From the NCBI GenBank assembly GCA_028023455.1, contig JAQFVV010006293.1:1563844-1627843 (forward strand): a stretch of DNA of 64,000 bases. The letters run 5' to 3'. The position numbers and the translations under genes are program-made. Below, one piece after another: positions 50,245 through 61,435 of the stretch. Each line of letters starts with the position of its first letter. Position 1 is the stretch's first letter. The notes under the pieces are model-generated. The model searched no databases and was not told the DNA's origin. It saw only the letters and a list, made by a program, of their open reading frames with translations. Source of the stretch: Epiperipatus broadwayi. Lineage: Eukaryota; Onychophora; Udeonychophora; Euonychophora; Peripatidae.

Positions 50245-50420
50245 TTTTTTTTCAGGTAGTTGTCTTATAGCCCACCTAATATCTGTTGGTAAGTGAGTAT
50301 GTAACATTCTTAGTTATTTGGTAAAACTAGAATTAAAAAATTGCCCAAATCTTCATTACTTGGCACCCTCTTCTTCACTGTTCTCCATGATGGAGGAAGA
50401 GAGATTGTTGAAGAACCTTT
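50245..50420 (+). repeat. Possible dispersed repeat, copy 2
   Basis: Partner of 42375-42600; see there. The small frames here have no motif. Confidence 0.3.
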
Positions 50421-53400
50421 ATCTTGCATTAATTTATTCAAATATCTTTTTACTCTTATTCTTTTATTGCAACATTGGAATCATTTGCTCAATCAGTTGA
50501 TATATCATGTCTTAGATTTACCAATTTTGATAGAGAAATTGTTTGAGAATTTCAAGTTAAAATGTCTATCATTTTAGTATGTTTTTATTTTATTTTATAA
50601 TAATCAGTATTTTAACTTGGTGAAGGATGCTAAAATGGAGATAAAATAATATTTTTTTTATGCTAACAAGGTCAACATTTCCATTTCATTAGAAGTCATT
50701 ACTTCAATCTTTCATTAAAATTCAAGTGAAAATGTATATCCATATTTTTTTACATAATGTATACCTAATTTGGTTTATAGAATTAAAAAAAAAGAAAGAA
50801 GATAAAATTATAATTGAGTCATTCTATATAACTAGCCATGAAAATAAAAGCAAATTCATTGTTGATATTACAAAGTTGTACAATATAGATTACAGACATA
50901 TACTGTTTAAAATTTTCAATTATTGGTATAAACCTTTTAAAAAAGTTTTCAATTTACAAGAGCAGAAATTTATAGCAAAATAATATTTACTATTGAAAAC
51001 AATTTCTATAATTTCTGCATGTCATTTTAAATAACATCTGATATTAATTTTAGTAGTCAAAAATGTTTAAATTGCATCAAATTTTCAGCATATCCAACTT
51101 TTAATATTATTATGTTGAATTATGATCTTGTCAATTGTTATTTTTCAAAAAAATAAATAAATAAATTTTGTTTTGCAATATTGCTTACATTGGTCCTATA
51201 GCCTCAATTTTTTTGATTTAAATTCACAGAATGCCCAATATGACAGTATTCGTGAGTAGGCTAAGGATTTATCAAGTGCACATCATTGAGGATTCCTCAA
51301 TTTTTCCAACAAATTATATAACATTTAATATATAGCAATATTTATTTTTGTACAAATTAGATGCTTTTTTTTTTTTTTTAAAGTATAGAAATAATAAAAT
51401 CACAATAAGCTTAGTCTGATTTTTTGACTATCAGCTGTTCTAGTTTCTTAATCATCAATTGAAAATTTTTAAAATAAATTTTGCTTATTAAAAAAATATA
51501 ACAATCTCAAATATCTTATTGTAAACTTCTTAATTCCTTCAAGAGGAATAATGAAGGAAAAAAAAGATAACATACAGTTAACAGAGCTTTTACTTGTTTT
51601 TATTTTTTTGTATTACTCTGAGATAAAAATTGGTAAATGTATATTTACTGAACAATAATTAAATGATTGTTTTAAAATTATAAAAATGTATTAATGTAGA
51701 AATTATTTAAAATATCTTAATGAACTATTTATTAATATTTCATCATTGACAAATTATTTTATTAATTATTAAAACAAATTTTAAAGTCAATCTTCAAAAT
51801 AAAGGATATTGATTAGAAGTGACTTGTATGATTATTATTACATAGGAAACCTTTCTAACTGATCATCTTTTTAGTTTGATGCAAAAATTTATAGGAGATT
51901 TTAAAAAAGAAGCATATTTTAAAACAAAAATATGTTTGGCATTGAAGTCATTTTTAAATTTGGTTTTTTTTTTTTTTAAGTAAAAAAAAAAATGTTGTCA
52001 CTTTGTGTTTAAATGTTATTAAATTTTTAAAAATTTGTTATGTTGTTTAGAAACTCATGATTTGTAATTTTCTAAATTATCATAATATTTTTTTCATGAT
52101 AAGCTTTCTCAAAGAGTTTATTAAAATGTTTAATCTTAACTTCAGTGTATGATGTTTTATTGTTAGTCACAATATTAAAACAAGCACAAAAAAGGTGTTT
52201 ATTTGATAGTAGACATTGTGTAGTAGTGACATGAATCTTAACCAAAACTTAGTGAAAGCTATATCATTAGTTCACTATCCTAAGTGGTTTAATACAGTAA
52301 TAGAATGGTGGAGTCTGGAACTTGGATCTCAGACAACTTGCGTCACTTTTGCTGTTCAGTCGTTATGTAAATTCCTTAACTGTAACTCATTCAGTTATAT
52401 ATATATATATCAATTCACAATTTCATTCAAATTTTCTTTAGTTTTCTTTTGAAAGAGTACCAACAATTTTTTAAAATTGTTTTTTTTTTTTTTAAAAAAA
52501 AAAAAAAGGTAGAACTAGTGTGAATTGTAGAAATTTTGATAAGAAGAAAAAGTATAGTTGTATGCAGCTTTATTTCTAATTTTTATTAGAAAAAATTACT
52601 TCGGAATTTTCTATAAGTATTGCTATGTTATTCAGTATATATGTTGTCATATTTTTTAGCATATGTCTGTGCATCTATTTCTGAATCTGAATGATAAATG
52701 TTTTATTTTACTATTTGTTATTGAAAGCAAGATTTTAATAGTCATGCTAAAAACATTGTTTAACACTTTGACTAAAGCTCATAATAATTCATAATTGCTT
52801 ATCATCTTTGTAATGTAGCCATCTTTTTACAAATACATAGGATATATGTTGTTTTTTTCGTTTATCGAACAGGTCAGTTATTTTTTCTGCATTGAAGTTA
52901 AACGTTTAAACACATTTATATTTTATATATATTAATAATTGTAACACACTGTTTTCATTTTTAATGAAATTATAGAAATATTCATTTACGGATTTATTTA
53001 TTTTTAATTTTATTTAATAGCATTTTTCATGGGATTAATTCTATTTCATTTATTAGTTAAATTTATTATGAAGGTTTATTGGATAAATATAATTTATTCT
53101 ACAAAGTTTAATGTTTTGGATTTTGCTGTGTATTGATTTAAAGGTAGTTAAAATAAGCAGAAAGTTTTGAAATTCTCGAATAAATGATTTGAAAATTGCA
53201 GAAACATAATTGCAGGATGTTTTTTAATTTTATTTTAAAGTACTGAAAGGTAAAATCACAGTTTAATTATTTATTATAAAAAAAGATTTTTAAATTTGCT
53301 GTTTACATTAAATATTAAAATATTAATATTATTTTCCAGTTTTATAATATCTATTTATTTGTGTATTTAGGATTTTCGTATTTTACATATTTGTGCTTGT

Positions 53401-53534
53401 ATGCAGTAAATTTAAATGTGTGTGTATTTATACTAGTGAATATATAAATAGATGTAATTGTACACATATATCTGTATTTATAACTGTTATTTGAAATAAA
53501 ATTAAATCTGTACAAAATTGTATTTTTTTTCTTC
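50421..53534. other. AT-rich stretch without recognisable features
   Basis: Poly-A/T runs (51366-51380, 51967-51979, 52482-52508) and AT-rich sequence. Short frames (50726-50983 +) have no motif. Confidence 0.5.
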
Positions 53535-53855
53535 CTTTACTTAGATGAAAGTGAACTCTTTGTGCCAAGTAGAAGTGATGAGGAATGCGGTAAGATAGAA
53601 GGGATGGAAGTCCATCATGCAATTTTGTCTCGCAAGAATGGGAAAGCATCTGGAGTGGATGGTGTGAATGCAGAAATGCTGAAATTTGGTGGTAAGGTTG
53701 TTGTGAATTGTTTTTGTGTTTGGGGGAAAAAAAGTATTGACTTTTGTGTAAGTAAAGTGTTTCATTTATGTTTGTATGAATGTGTTAAAAATATTCCAAG
53801 TTGTTTGAAGGAAAGATTGGAGAGAAATGTATATAAGAAAACTGAATTTTGAGGG
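53535..53855 (+). pseudogene. RT fragment of a third non-LTR type
   Basis: The frame 53562-53852 reads VHHAILSRKNGKASGVDGVNAEMLKFGGKVVV, the RT fingers motif (family form i..lk.gKA.G.DGi.aEmlk.gg). It differs from the KVPGSNGI copies at 0.7 kb. The remainder (CLYECVKNIPSCLKERLE) may be the degraded vP.dW region. Only about 100 residues of RT; no active-site block. Confidence 0.65.
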
Positions 53856-54510
53856 GATAGGTCAGTTGACATGTTAGAAAAATAAAATTAATGTAAAACT
53901 TGTAAGTTTAAATTTTAAAGTAAAATTATTGGCTGAGAAAGAACGGGGAAAGATGAATAAAATAATAAAGTTTAATTGCTTATTTATTTCTATTATTTAA
54001 CATTTGAAATTGTGAATGTTTCAGTGTAGATTACAATTTTGAATTTTATATAGTTAATATGGTTAAAGTAAATATGATTATTAAGCAGCATGAAAATCAA
54101 ACAAAATTGAGTTGTATTTTTTTAAATCTTAATTTGTTCTATCATTATATGTGTCATTTATTGACTTTGTTATTGGTCACATTTTTTTTCCATTTTTTAA
54201 TTTAATTGTGTGCATATGAATATACCTGTCTGTAAACTCATATCTATATGTTTTTTAAAATATATTAACAATTTTAATTTGCAATCCAAAAGCACTAGCT
54301 TGATTACAAAATTCAACTATTTAGATTTAATAGACTCCGTCATCAAAAAATATTAGTATATAAATATTTTTGAAATAAGAGTTTAAGTAGAAGTGGGATT
54401 TTGTTGTAAATGTTGATAGTATTTTGGTATATGTGATTTATCGTTTTTATTATTTATGATTCGAAAGGCTACTAAATAGAATCATAACATTAGTATTTTT
54501 AAAACATCAC

Positions 54511-54583
54511 AATTTCTATAGTAAACAGCTTTTTCAATGGCATCATATTATTCGTATAGAAAAAGCTGTTTACTATAGAAATT
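54511..54583. repeat. Inverted repeat, 25-bp perfect arms
   Basis: Arms 54511-54535 and 54559-54583 are exact reverse complements with a 23-nt loop. No hammerhead motif, coding sequence or TSD seen. It could be a small foldback relic. Confidence 0.7.
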
Positions 54584-55941
54584 TTTTGTTTTTTTTTTGG
54601 GTTATCTTGCTCAAAAAATGACTTCAAAATAATAACTAAAATCAAATAAAATGTAAACATGTTGGTTAATTTTACCTTATGTAAATTTTTTTAAAAATTC
54701 TAATAAAATTTTAGTTTAAAAATAAAAATAAAAATATACCCACTAGTTGATTTACAAATAAATAATTCAAAATGTTTTATTCTCGATTATGTAATTTTTT
54801 GTTTATATATATATAACTTTTTTTTAATATTAATAAATAGTTACAAATTAATAAGTGCATATAAAATATTAAAAATGAATTAAATAAGCTGATTATAGAA
54901 GAGATAGACATGAAGAAGAGTAGTGAAGTTTGGAAGGTAGAATGAGAAATATATTTTGAAAATATATGCGTAAATGAAACCAAAAGTTGATTTTATAATT
55001 ATTTTATCGGTAATATATTTTGTTGCACCTATCATAAAATAAAAAAAAGAAAAGAAAAGAGAACAAAAAAAAAAGAACTTGGAAAAATATGTAAATATTT
55101 ATTAGCAATATTTTTGAAGAACTGAATATTAATGGAGGAAACATATAACTAGTAAAAGAATTGACTGTAAGAGAAATGGTTCTAACTATAATACATTGAA
55201 TGAAAAGAATTTTGAGAAAGTAAACTACTTAGACCATATATTATTTGAAGTAGATCAAATAATGAGACAAATACCCACATAAAAAACATATTTCATGGTA
55301 ATAGCAAAGTAAGCAGAAATCAGTAACAAAATGATCTTATAGGAGATATTAAAAAAAGAAATGAAAGATAATTTATTGATTAGTTAGAATTGCTCAATTC
55401 TGGGTGATTTTTAATAGATAAAGTATGCTCTAGCTAAAATATAGTATTTAATAGAAATCTAACTTGGGTTTTATTAAACTTATGAAATGGGATAATGAGC
55501 TCAAATTAAAAATCAAGATTTCTGACAATAGCAGAAATATGATCAATTTAAGAAAGATCTAATTCACATGAATTTTCAAATTAAAAACTAGATTTGAAAT
55601 ATAATGGGGGCATATTTTGTTTTTTTTATTTTAAAGAAAAGATAAAATTGAATTTTTGAAAAATAAAGTTTAATCAGATTAGTTTTATTTCATTAAATTG
55701 TAATGTATAGGTTAACATTTAATAAAAAATTATGAAGTCTCTTTGACTGAACAAAGCAGAAGATGAAGACAGTCTTAAAGGGAAGGTAAATGTAAAGTGC
55801 TATCATAAGTAAAACTACGAATTTTGCTTGGACATAAAGATCATTTAAAATAATCAATCTTAGACAAAATTGAAATAAAAATAAATACAAATTTGTTTAA
55901 TATATCAAACCAGGTTTTCTTTTCTTATTGGAACTGTATTA
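54584..55941. other. AT-rich stretch without recognisable features
   Basis: A-rich on the plus strand from 54.7 to 55.6 kb; no gene or repeat recognised. Confidence 0.45.
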
Positions 55942-56768
55942 AGATGTTTCCTTTTTATAATCACATGACCAACTACTCCATAGCTACTCTATCCAATGGA
56001 CATTATTTATATTATTCTACAATAAATATAATTACAACCTTGGCACTAATAAGGGCTTTGAAAGTTCCATCATCAGATTTTCAATGAAATGGAAGGCTGA
56101 AGAATTGTGAGTTGGAATAGTTTGAAGCCTGTCCATTACAGTATGAAGATTGCCTATCTTAATATAAAACTGAGCACGGATTATATATATGTGTGAGGAT
56201 AGAAATCTAGACCAACTGATGATTGCTGGTTTAGCATGAAATACGTATATTGGTGATTATTTATCTTTTCAACATGTGTGTGATGAGGTGGGTCAGCAAT
56301 ATGAGATGGCACTGAGAGTAGTGGGTCGTGTGAAAGTCTGAGTTCGAATCCCGCATTTAATAAATATAATTAGTAAAATACATATATATATACACACATA
56401 AAAATGAATAAACTTAGAAACTTATTACAATTTTTTTTTTCAAATTTATTAAACAATCTACAAAAACAATATTTTAATTATAATTCTAAAGTTTCCAATA
56501 ATCCAACAATGGCCATTTCCCTCCTAATTTTACCAAGCCTTTAGTCATGTTTGCACATTTGTTTAACTTTAGAATTACAATTAAAATATTATTTTTGTAG
56601 ATTGTTCTATAAATTTGTAAGAAAAAAAAAAGGATTGTAATAACTTTCCAAGTTTATTCATTTTTATGTATATATATATATATATGTATTTTACTAATTA
56701 TATTCATTGTAAAATAATATAAATCATGTCCATTGGGTGGACTTGTTATCATTATAAAAAAGGAAACA
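55942..56768. mobile_element. Foldback element with nested insertion
   Basis: The right arm (56567-56768) is the inverted copy of a left arm split in two: 55942-56034 and 56373-56491. Between the left halves sits a 324-bp insertion. The loop (56492-56566) carries CCATTTCCCTCCTAATTTTA, the core of the foldback at 17.4-18.1 kb, so both belong to one group. Removing the insert leaves a near-complete palindrome of about 490 bp. Confidence 0.8.
56035..56358 (+). mobile_element. Nested insertion with 14-bp TSD and B-box-like end
   Basis: Flanked by a perfect 14-bp direct repeat AATAAATATAATTA (56021-56034 and 56359-56372). Its middle matches the repeat at 36.8-37.2 kb. Close to its right end GTTCGAATCCCG resembles a tRNA B-box. 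It may be a SINE-like or PLE-derived unit; I cannot decide. Confidence 0.7.
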
Positions 56769-56879
56769 TTTTGGCAAGATCCTAATAAGGTAACAAATTG
56801 GTACATTAAATACATTTTTATTTATTTTAATTGCATATTTCAATTTTGTTTAAGATTGATTATTTTAAATTTTATAAAG

Positions 56880-56890
56880 AAGATAATATT
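56880..56890 (+). repeat. Target-site duplication, left
   Basis: AAGATAATATT, identical to 58511-58521; the preceding G also matches. Confidence 0.8.
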
Positions 56891-57065
56891 AAACCACTAA
56901 ACATCACATGATCACTATCTCATACTAGCACATAATTGTTATTAAACAATTCAAAACAAAGCAAAACTCTCCATATAGTAGTGCCATCTTGTGCTAACAA
57001 GAGCAATCAATGGATGCTGGAAGGCTTGTGCATAAAATCCCCATCTAGTGCCTACTCATCCAATA

Positions 57066-57107
57066 TCCCCAGACTAGTTTCTGGCTTGTGGCCTTCATCA
57101 GTGAGGA
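57066..57107 (-). ncRNA. Hammerhead ribozyme, intact core
   Basis: Minus strand: TCCTCA (57107-57102), CTGATGA (57101-57095), GGC-CACAA-GCC, GAAAC, TA, GTC, then TGGGGA (57071-57066). All conserved core bases are present; stem I is 6 bp with one G-U. Predicted cleavage lies between 57072 and 57071. Confidence 0.87.
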
Positions 57108-57884
57108 GCCTTGGATCTGAGAGCACTGCACCTAGATATTAGGATCTAATGCAACCCTCCAGCACCCACCTTTTAACTCTATTTAACTACAAAACTATGA
57201 GAATGAAATTGAAAACACAATTAATATTTTCAATCCAAGCTCAATAGCTTATATAGTCATATGGGTCTGAACTCAATTCAGCACCCATACATTTTGGTGT
57301 CTTTGGCCTTCATCAGTGATGAGCCTTGGATCTGAGAGCACTGCACCTAGATATTAGGATCTAATGCAACCCTCCAGCACCCACTTTTTAACTCTATTTA
57401 ACTACAAAACTATGAGAATGAAATTGAAAACACAATTAATATTTTCAATCCAAGCTCAATAGCTTATATAGTCATATGGGTCTGAACTCAATTCAGCACC
57501 CATAAATTTTGGTGTCTTTGGCTCTTTTACAATCATAGCCATCACTATCCTATTAGGCAGGATTGGTGTTAAACCACTAAACATCACCTGATCACTATCT
57601 CATAATAGCACATAATTGTTATTAAACAAAGCAAAACTCTCCATATAGTAGTGCCATCTTGTGCTAACAAGAGCAATCACTGGATGCTGGAAGGCTTGTG
57701 CATAAAATCCCCATCTAGTGCCTACTCATCCAATATCCCCATATGACTATAGCTTGGATTGAAAATATTAATTGTGTTTTCAATTTCATTCTCATAGTTT
57801 TGTAGTTAAATAGAGTTAAAAGGTGGGTTCTGGAGGGTTGCATTAGATCCTAATATCTAGGTGCAGTGCTCTCAGATCCAAGGC

Positions 57885-57926
57885 TCCTCACTGATGAAGG
57901 CCACAAGCCAGAAACTAGTCTGGAGA
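57885..57926 (+). ncRNA. Hammerhead ribozyme, stem I mismatch
   Basis: Core boxes CTGATGA and GAAAC, stem II and GTC are intact, with predicted cleavage after C57920. Stem I reads TCCTCA against TGGAGA, giving one C-A mismatch, so activity may be reduced. Confidence 0.82.
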
Positions 57927-58349
57927 TATTGGATGAGTAGGCACTAGATGGGGATTTTATGCACAAGCCTTCTGGCATCCATTGATTGCTCTTGTTAGCA
58001 CAAGATGGCACTACTATATGGAGAGTTTTGCTTTGTTTTGAATTGTTTAATAACAATTATGTGCTAGTATGAGATAGTGATCATGTGATGTTTAGTGGTT
58101 TAACACCAATCCTGCCTAATAGGATAGTGGTGGCTATGGCTGTAAAAGAGCCAAAGACACCAAAATGTATGGGTGCTGAATTGAGTTCAGACCCATATGA
58201 CTATATAAGCTATTGAGCTTGGATTGAAAATATTAATTGTATTTTCAATTTCATTCTCATAGTTTTGTAGTTAAATAGAGTTAAAAGGTGGGTGCTGGAG
58301 GGTTGCATTAGATCCTAATATCTAGGTGCAGTGCTCTCAGATCCAAGGC

Positions 58350-58391
58350 TCCTCACTGATGAAGGCCACAAGCCAGAAACTAGTCTGGGGA
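58350..58391 (+). ncRNA. Hammerhead ribozyme, intact core (best copy)
   Basis: TCCTCA (58350-58355) pairs with TGGGGA (58386-58391): T-A, C-G, C-G, T-G, C-G, A-T. Between them: CTGATGA (58356-58362), A, GGC-CACAA-GCC, A, GAAAC (58376-58380), TA, GTC (58383-58385). Predicted cleavage lies after C58385. Stem III is only the palindrome ACTAGT, as in the minimal hammerheads of PLEs and retrozymes. Activity is inferred from the consensus, not shown. Confidence 0.88.
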
Positions 58392-58510
58392 TATTGGATG
58401 AGTAGGCACTAGATGGGGATTTTATGCACAAGCCTTCCGGCATCCATTGATTGCTCTTGTTAGCACAAGATGGCACTACTATATGGAGAGTTTTGCTTTG
58501 TTTTGAATTG

Positions 58511-58521
58511 AAGATAATATT
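58511..58521 (+). repeat. Target-site duplication, right
   Basis: AAGATAATATT, identical to 56880-56890. Confidence 0.8.
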
Positions 58522-59039
58522 GTAGATAAATGTTTTTAAAATTGGAAATTTAACCATTTGAAGTATACAGAGATCATTTTATAAAGAGAAAAAACAAAAT
58601 AAGAGCAAAATTCTGATGTATGCTAGTATTTGTGGAATGAATATTGGATAAGACACCATTTACTCTAACCTAAATGCAATGTTTGGGAAGAAAATGTGAG
58701 ATATCTATTAAGTAAATTAAAAAGATAGATTAACAGAAACAACTTACTAAGAAGTGATTTGTGATAAATTCTATCAAAACCTTGGAGTTATCCAAAACAA
58801 CTACTCCTTTCTCTAAACTGCTTCATCAATAAGTTCCATAAATAATATATACAGTTTACAAAATTGGCATTAGAGTCGTTGGTTTAAAAGCCATAGAGAT
58901 TACTGCTCTTTTATAACATAATGAGTTAATATTTTTAAGTGTTATGTGTGAGTAAAGAAATATTTAAATTTAATGAAAATAATAATAATAAAATATAAAA
59001 ATAATTGCTATTATCCAATGAAATAATCAACTAAGATTG

Positions 59040-59745
59040 AAAATTAAAAGAGATAAACAATAAGGGACAATTACTTTTTGCTCTCTGAGTAAATTTCTCA
59101 GCCCTCTGGGAGTAAATTGGAGATTTTTGTTGCAAACCTTTAGGAATTATTTTTTCAGATTTACATTTACACAAGAAAGTTAAATGATTTTCTACTTTGA
59201 CCAGTTTTAGACTTAATTTTTCATAAATGTCTAAAGTTTGATATAGTATTGGGTCGATATTGAATACTTAACATTGTCCTGGATGTTTGTGATGATGGTA
59301 TTATGTAACATTATGTCTAAAGCTGGACAAAATAGAAAATCATTTAATTTTCTTATGTAAATGTAAATCTGAAGGGATAATTCCTAAAACTTTGCAATAA
59401 AAATCTGCAATTCATTCCCAGATACCTGAGAAAATTACTCAGAAAGCAAGTGAAGTTCTGTTAAGAGAAAAAATGAATGCTCATAGGTTTTTCAAGTATC
59501 AAACCTGGCATTTCATTAATAATGTAGAATGTTTTCTAAAAAATAAACTTACTGATGAAGATTTTACAAAAGTTTCTCAAGCAGTAAGAAAATCATATTC
59601 TTCATTACATCGAAAAATAAAAGAATGCCAAAAGAAAAAATTTGGACACCTATCAAAAGTCATAATGTATTATAACGGGCACAGACGTCGTTACATTGTT
59701 TTTTTATTAGTAAACATGAAAAAAATAAAAGTTCGCAAATAAAAC
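59040..59745. mobile_element. PLE N-terminal region as an inverted pair
   Basis: The minus arm (about 59085-59220) and the plus arm (about 59312-59470, coding on to 59742) are inverted copies. The plus arm reads KLDKIENHLIFLCKCKSEGIIPK, broken by a stop, then IPEKITQKASEVLLREKMNA and LHRKIKECQKKKFGHLSK, which resembles the N-terminal region of PLE proteins before the RT. A third example of back-to-back PLE sequence in the window. No TSD found. Confidence 0.5.
59473..59742 (+). pseudogene. Probable PLE N-terminal coding remnant
   Basis: An 89-residue frame, basic and helix-prone, continuing the KLDKIENHLIF stretch upstream. The family link rests on context and general pattern (LHRKIKECQKKKFGHLSK), not on a catalytic motif. 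It ends in AT-rich sequence before any RT region. Confidence 0.4.
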
Positions 59746-59989
59746 TTTTTTTTTTTAAGCATTACAAATTGAAAATTAAAATTCTATACTAAACTCGTAT
59801 TATTAAAATAAAACTATTAAAAATAGAAAAGGTATTGTAAAAGCAAAAACTTAAAAAAGATTTAGAGATAAAAATATATCTTTAAGTTTGAAAACAAATT
59901 AATTAATGTTATTGAAAAATGGAAATGATTATTTTAATTAGTCAATGTAAACTAGCCTTGGGCATTTAAATGTATAAGCATGGTTAGAT

Positions 59990-61435
59990 AGGAGAGAAAA
60001 ACAATGGAATCGGACCTCAGCGAAACGACCATCACAGCGATGCCGTAATGTCAATTGAATCCTTAAAATTAATATAAAAGGAAAAGTTTGGAAATTATGA
60101 GTTAGTTATTATTAAGAGTGGTGATATGTATTAGTGCGGAGTTGTGGGAGAAGGGGTTGAAAAGACGCACTCTTCAATCCCTTCAGTTTTGTTTAAAAAA
60201 AAAGAAATGACATCGTTTTCTACATTGAGGACCAGCCAAACCAAAAAACCTCCGGATGAATAAATAAATCGGCCAACAGAATACCGATCTCTTTAGGACA
60301 CATGGGAATTCACGTTCAAATGGCAAGCAACGGATAAAAGAAACGTTTTGAAATAGTAAGAACTTTTTGAACTCTCAGTTTTAAATATATATAATTAATG
60401 AACATTTCTAAATAATAAGAACTTTACTTCTAAAACTTGTTCCGTATTTAAAAAAATAGAAATAGATTCCTATCTGACCAAACTAAATTATTTATTAATT
60501 AGGTATAATTTTATTTGATGTATTTCTTTTGTAAAATCATTTTCATTTTTTTTTTTGTTCTTTTTAGGTTTTTATTATGATTTCTGTATTGCAATAAATT
60601 AAATTATATAAATGTTAAACTTAAGTCGGGCGTGAATGGCTATATAGATTTGTAGTTATATTAGGGGAGGGTAATCTTAGGTTATTTGTTTCGTAGTTAA
60701 ATTAGGTCAATGGGTTGGATATATTGGTGTAATTAGTAGATGTAGTACGAGATTCACTACGGGCAGAATCACTATTATACGCCGCACACACTCGTTTTGC
60801 CTATGGGAGGAATTATAAGACGGAGACCGCAGTTCCTTCCTATGGAGATTTTTTTTTTATTGCTCTTATCATCAGATAGATGTAATATTCCTATCTGATG
60901 AGAAGCAGTTTCTTCTCTTAACCTAATTGTGCTGCCGTATTCGTATTACATTGAACACATCGATATATCAGATGGATTGAAGTTTGGTTTGACTGCGAAC
61001 TTTTGGCCTAAGGTTAAATAAGGATAGAATATTTTCTTTTCAAAATGCAAATCTATGTAGTCTATTCATACGTGACACTTTAAATAAAAATGCATTAAAT
61101 TTAAGTTGGGTATAGACGCTTGCATGGATTCGTTATCGGTTAATTGGGTTTTTGGTTTTCATATTTGATCAAAATATATAGACATTCGGTAAATACTGAT
61201 ACCTTACGGTGAGTATCCAAGATGTATTTATTTCGGATGTCTTTTAAGTTATTGGCGTTTATGCGGCATCTTACGATGAATGCTATTGGGTTTCTTATGA
61301 ATTTCCCTCTGCAATTCCACCAATGATTTTATATTTTGATCATTTATGTTTATTTTGAAATGTTTTTGACCATGTAATCTATGTAACCGATCTATACTCA
61401 ACATTAAAAACACATTTTATAAATCCATCTGTGCG
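59990..61435. other. Less AT-rich region of unknown nature
   Basis: By eye clearly richer in G+C than the surroundings, with complex sequence. Two segments about 482 bp apart are similar (TAAACTTAAGTCGGGCGTGA at 60615, TAAATTTAAGTTGGGTATAG at 61097), suggesting a diverged direct repeat. A hairpin (60865-60879 with 60891-60905, one mismatch) contains CTGATGA but no GAAA box. It lies just upstream of the PLE at 61.5 kb and could be its 5' region, another element, or a regulatory region. No open frame of note. Confidence 0.4.

Larger units (their letters stand above)
56891..58510. mobile_element. Inverted hammerhead-repeat array with TSD
   Basis: A minus part (56891-57741: one unit, a shortened unit and another partial unit) joins a plus part (57742-58510, about 1.7 units). 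The whole is flanked by a perfect 11-bp direct repeat AAGATAATATT (56880-56890 and 58511-58521). It contains three hammerheads with intact core boxes. The plus cleavage points are 465 bp apart. The inner end of the minus part (57741) coincides with the predicted 5' end of the cleaved RNA. A TATA-like CTATATAAG lies about 185 nt before the cleavage point in each full unit. Non-coding. Confidence 0.88.

Noticed and set aside
56041-56085. Hammerhead on the minus strand (CTGATGATGGAACTTTC)
   Set aside because: The sequence after the stem reads CAAAGC; the GAAA box is missing.
56936-58557. Similar 60-80 residue frames (LCIKSPSSAYSSNIPRLVSG... type) at 42836, 43301, 56936, 57850 and 58315
   Set aside because: They are the antisense of the hammerhead unit in every copy. 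Their conservation follows from DNA identity, they overlap the ribozyme core, and they contain no domain pattern.
60865-60905. Another hammerhead ribozyme (contains CTGATGA)
   Set aside because: There is no GAAA box after the possible stem II and no cleavage triplet in place; a plain hairpin.
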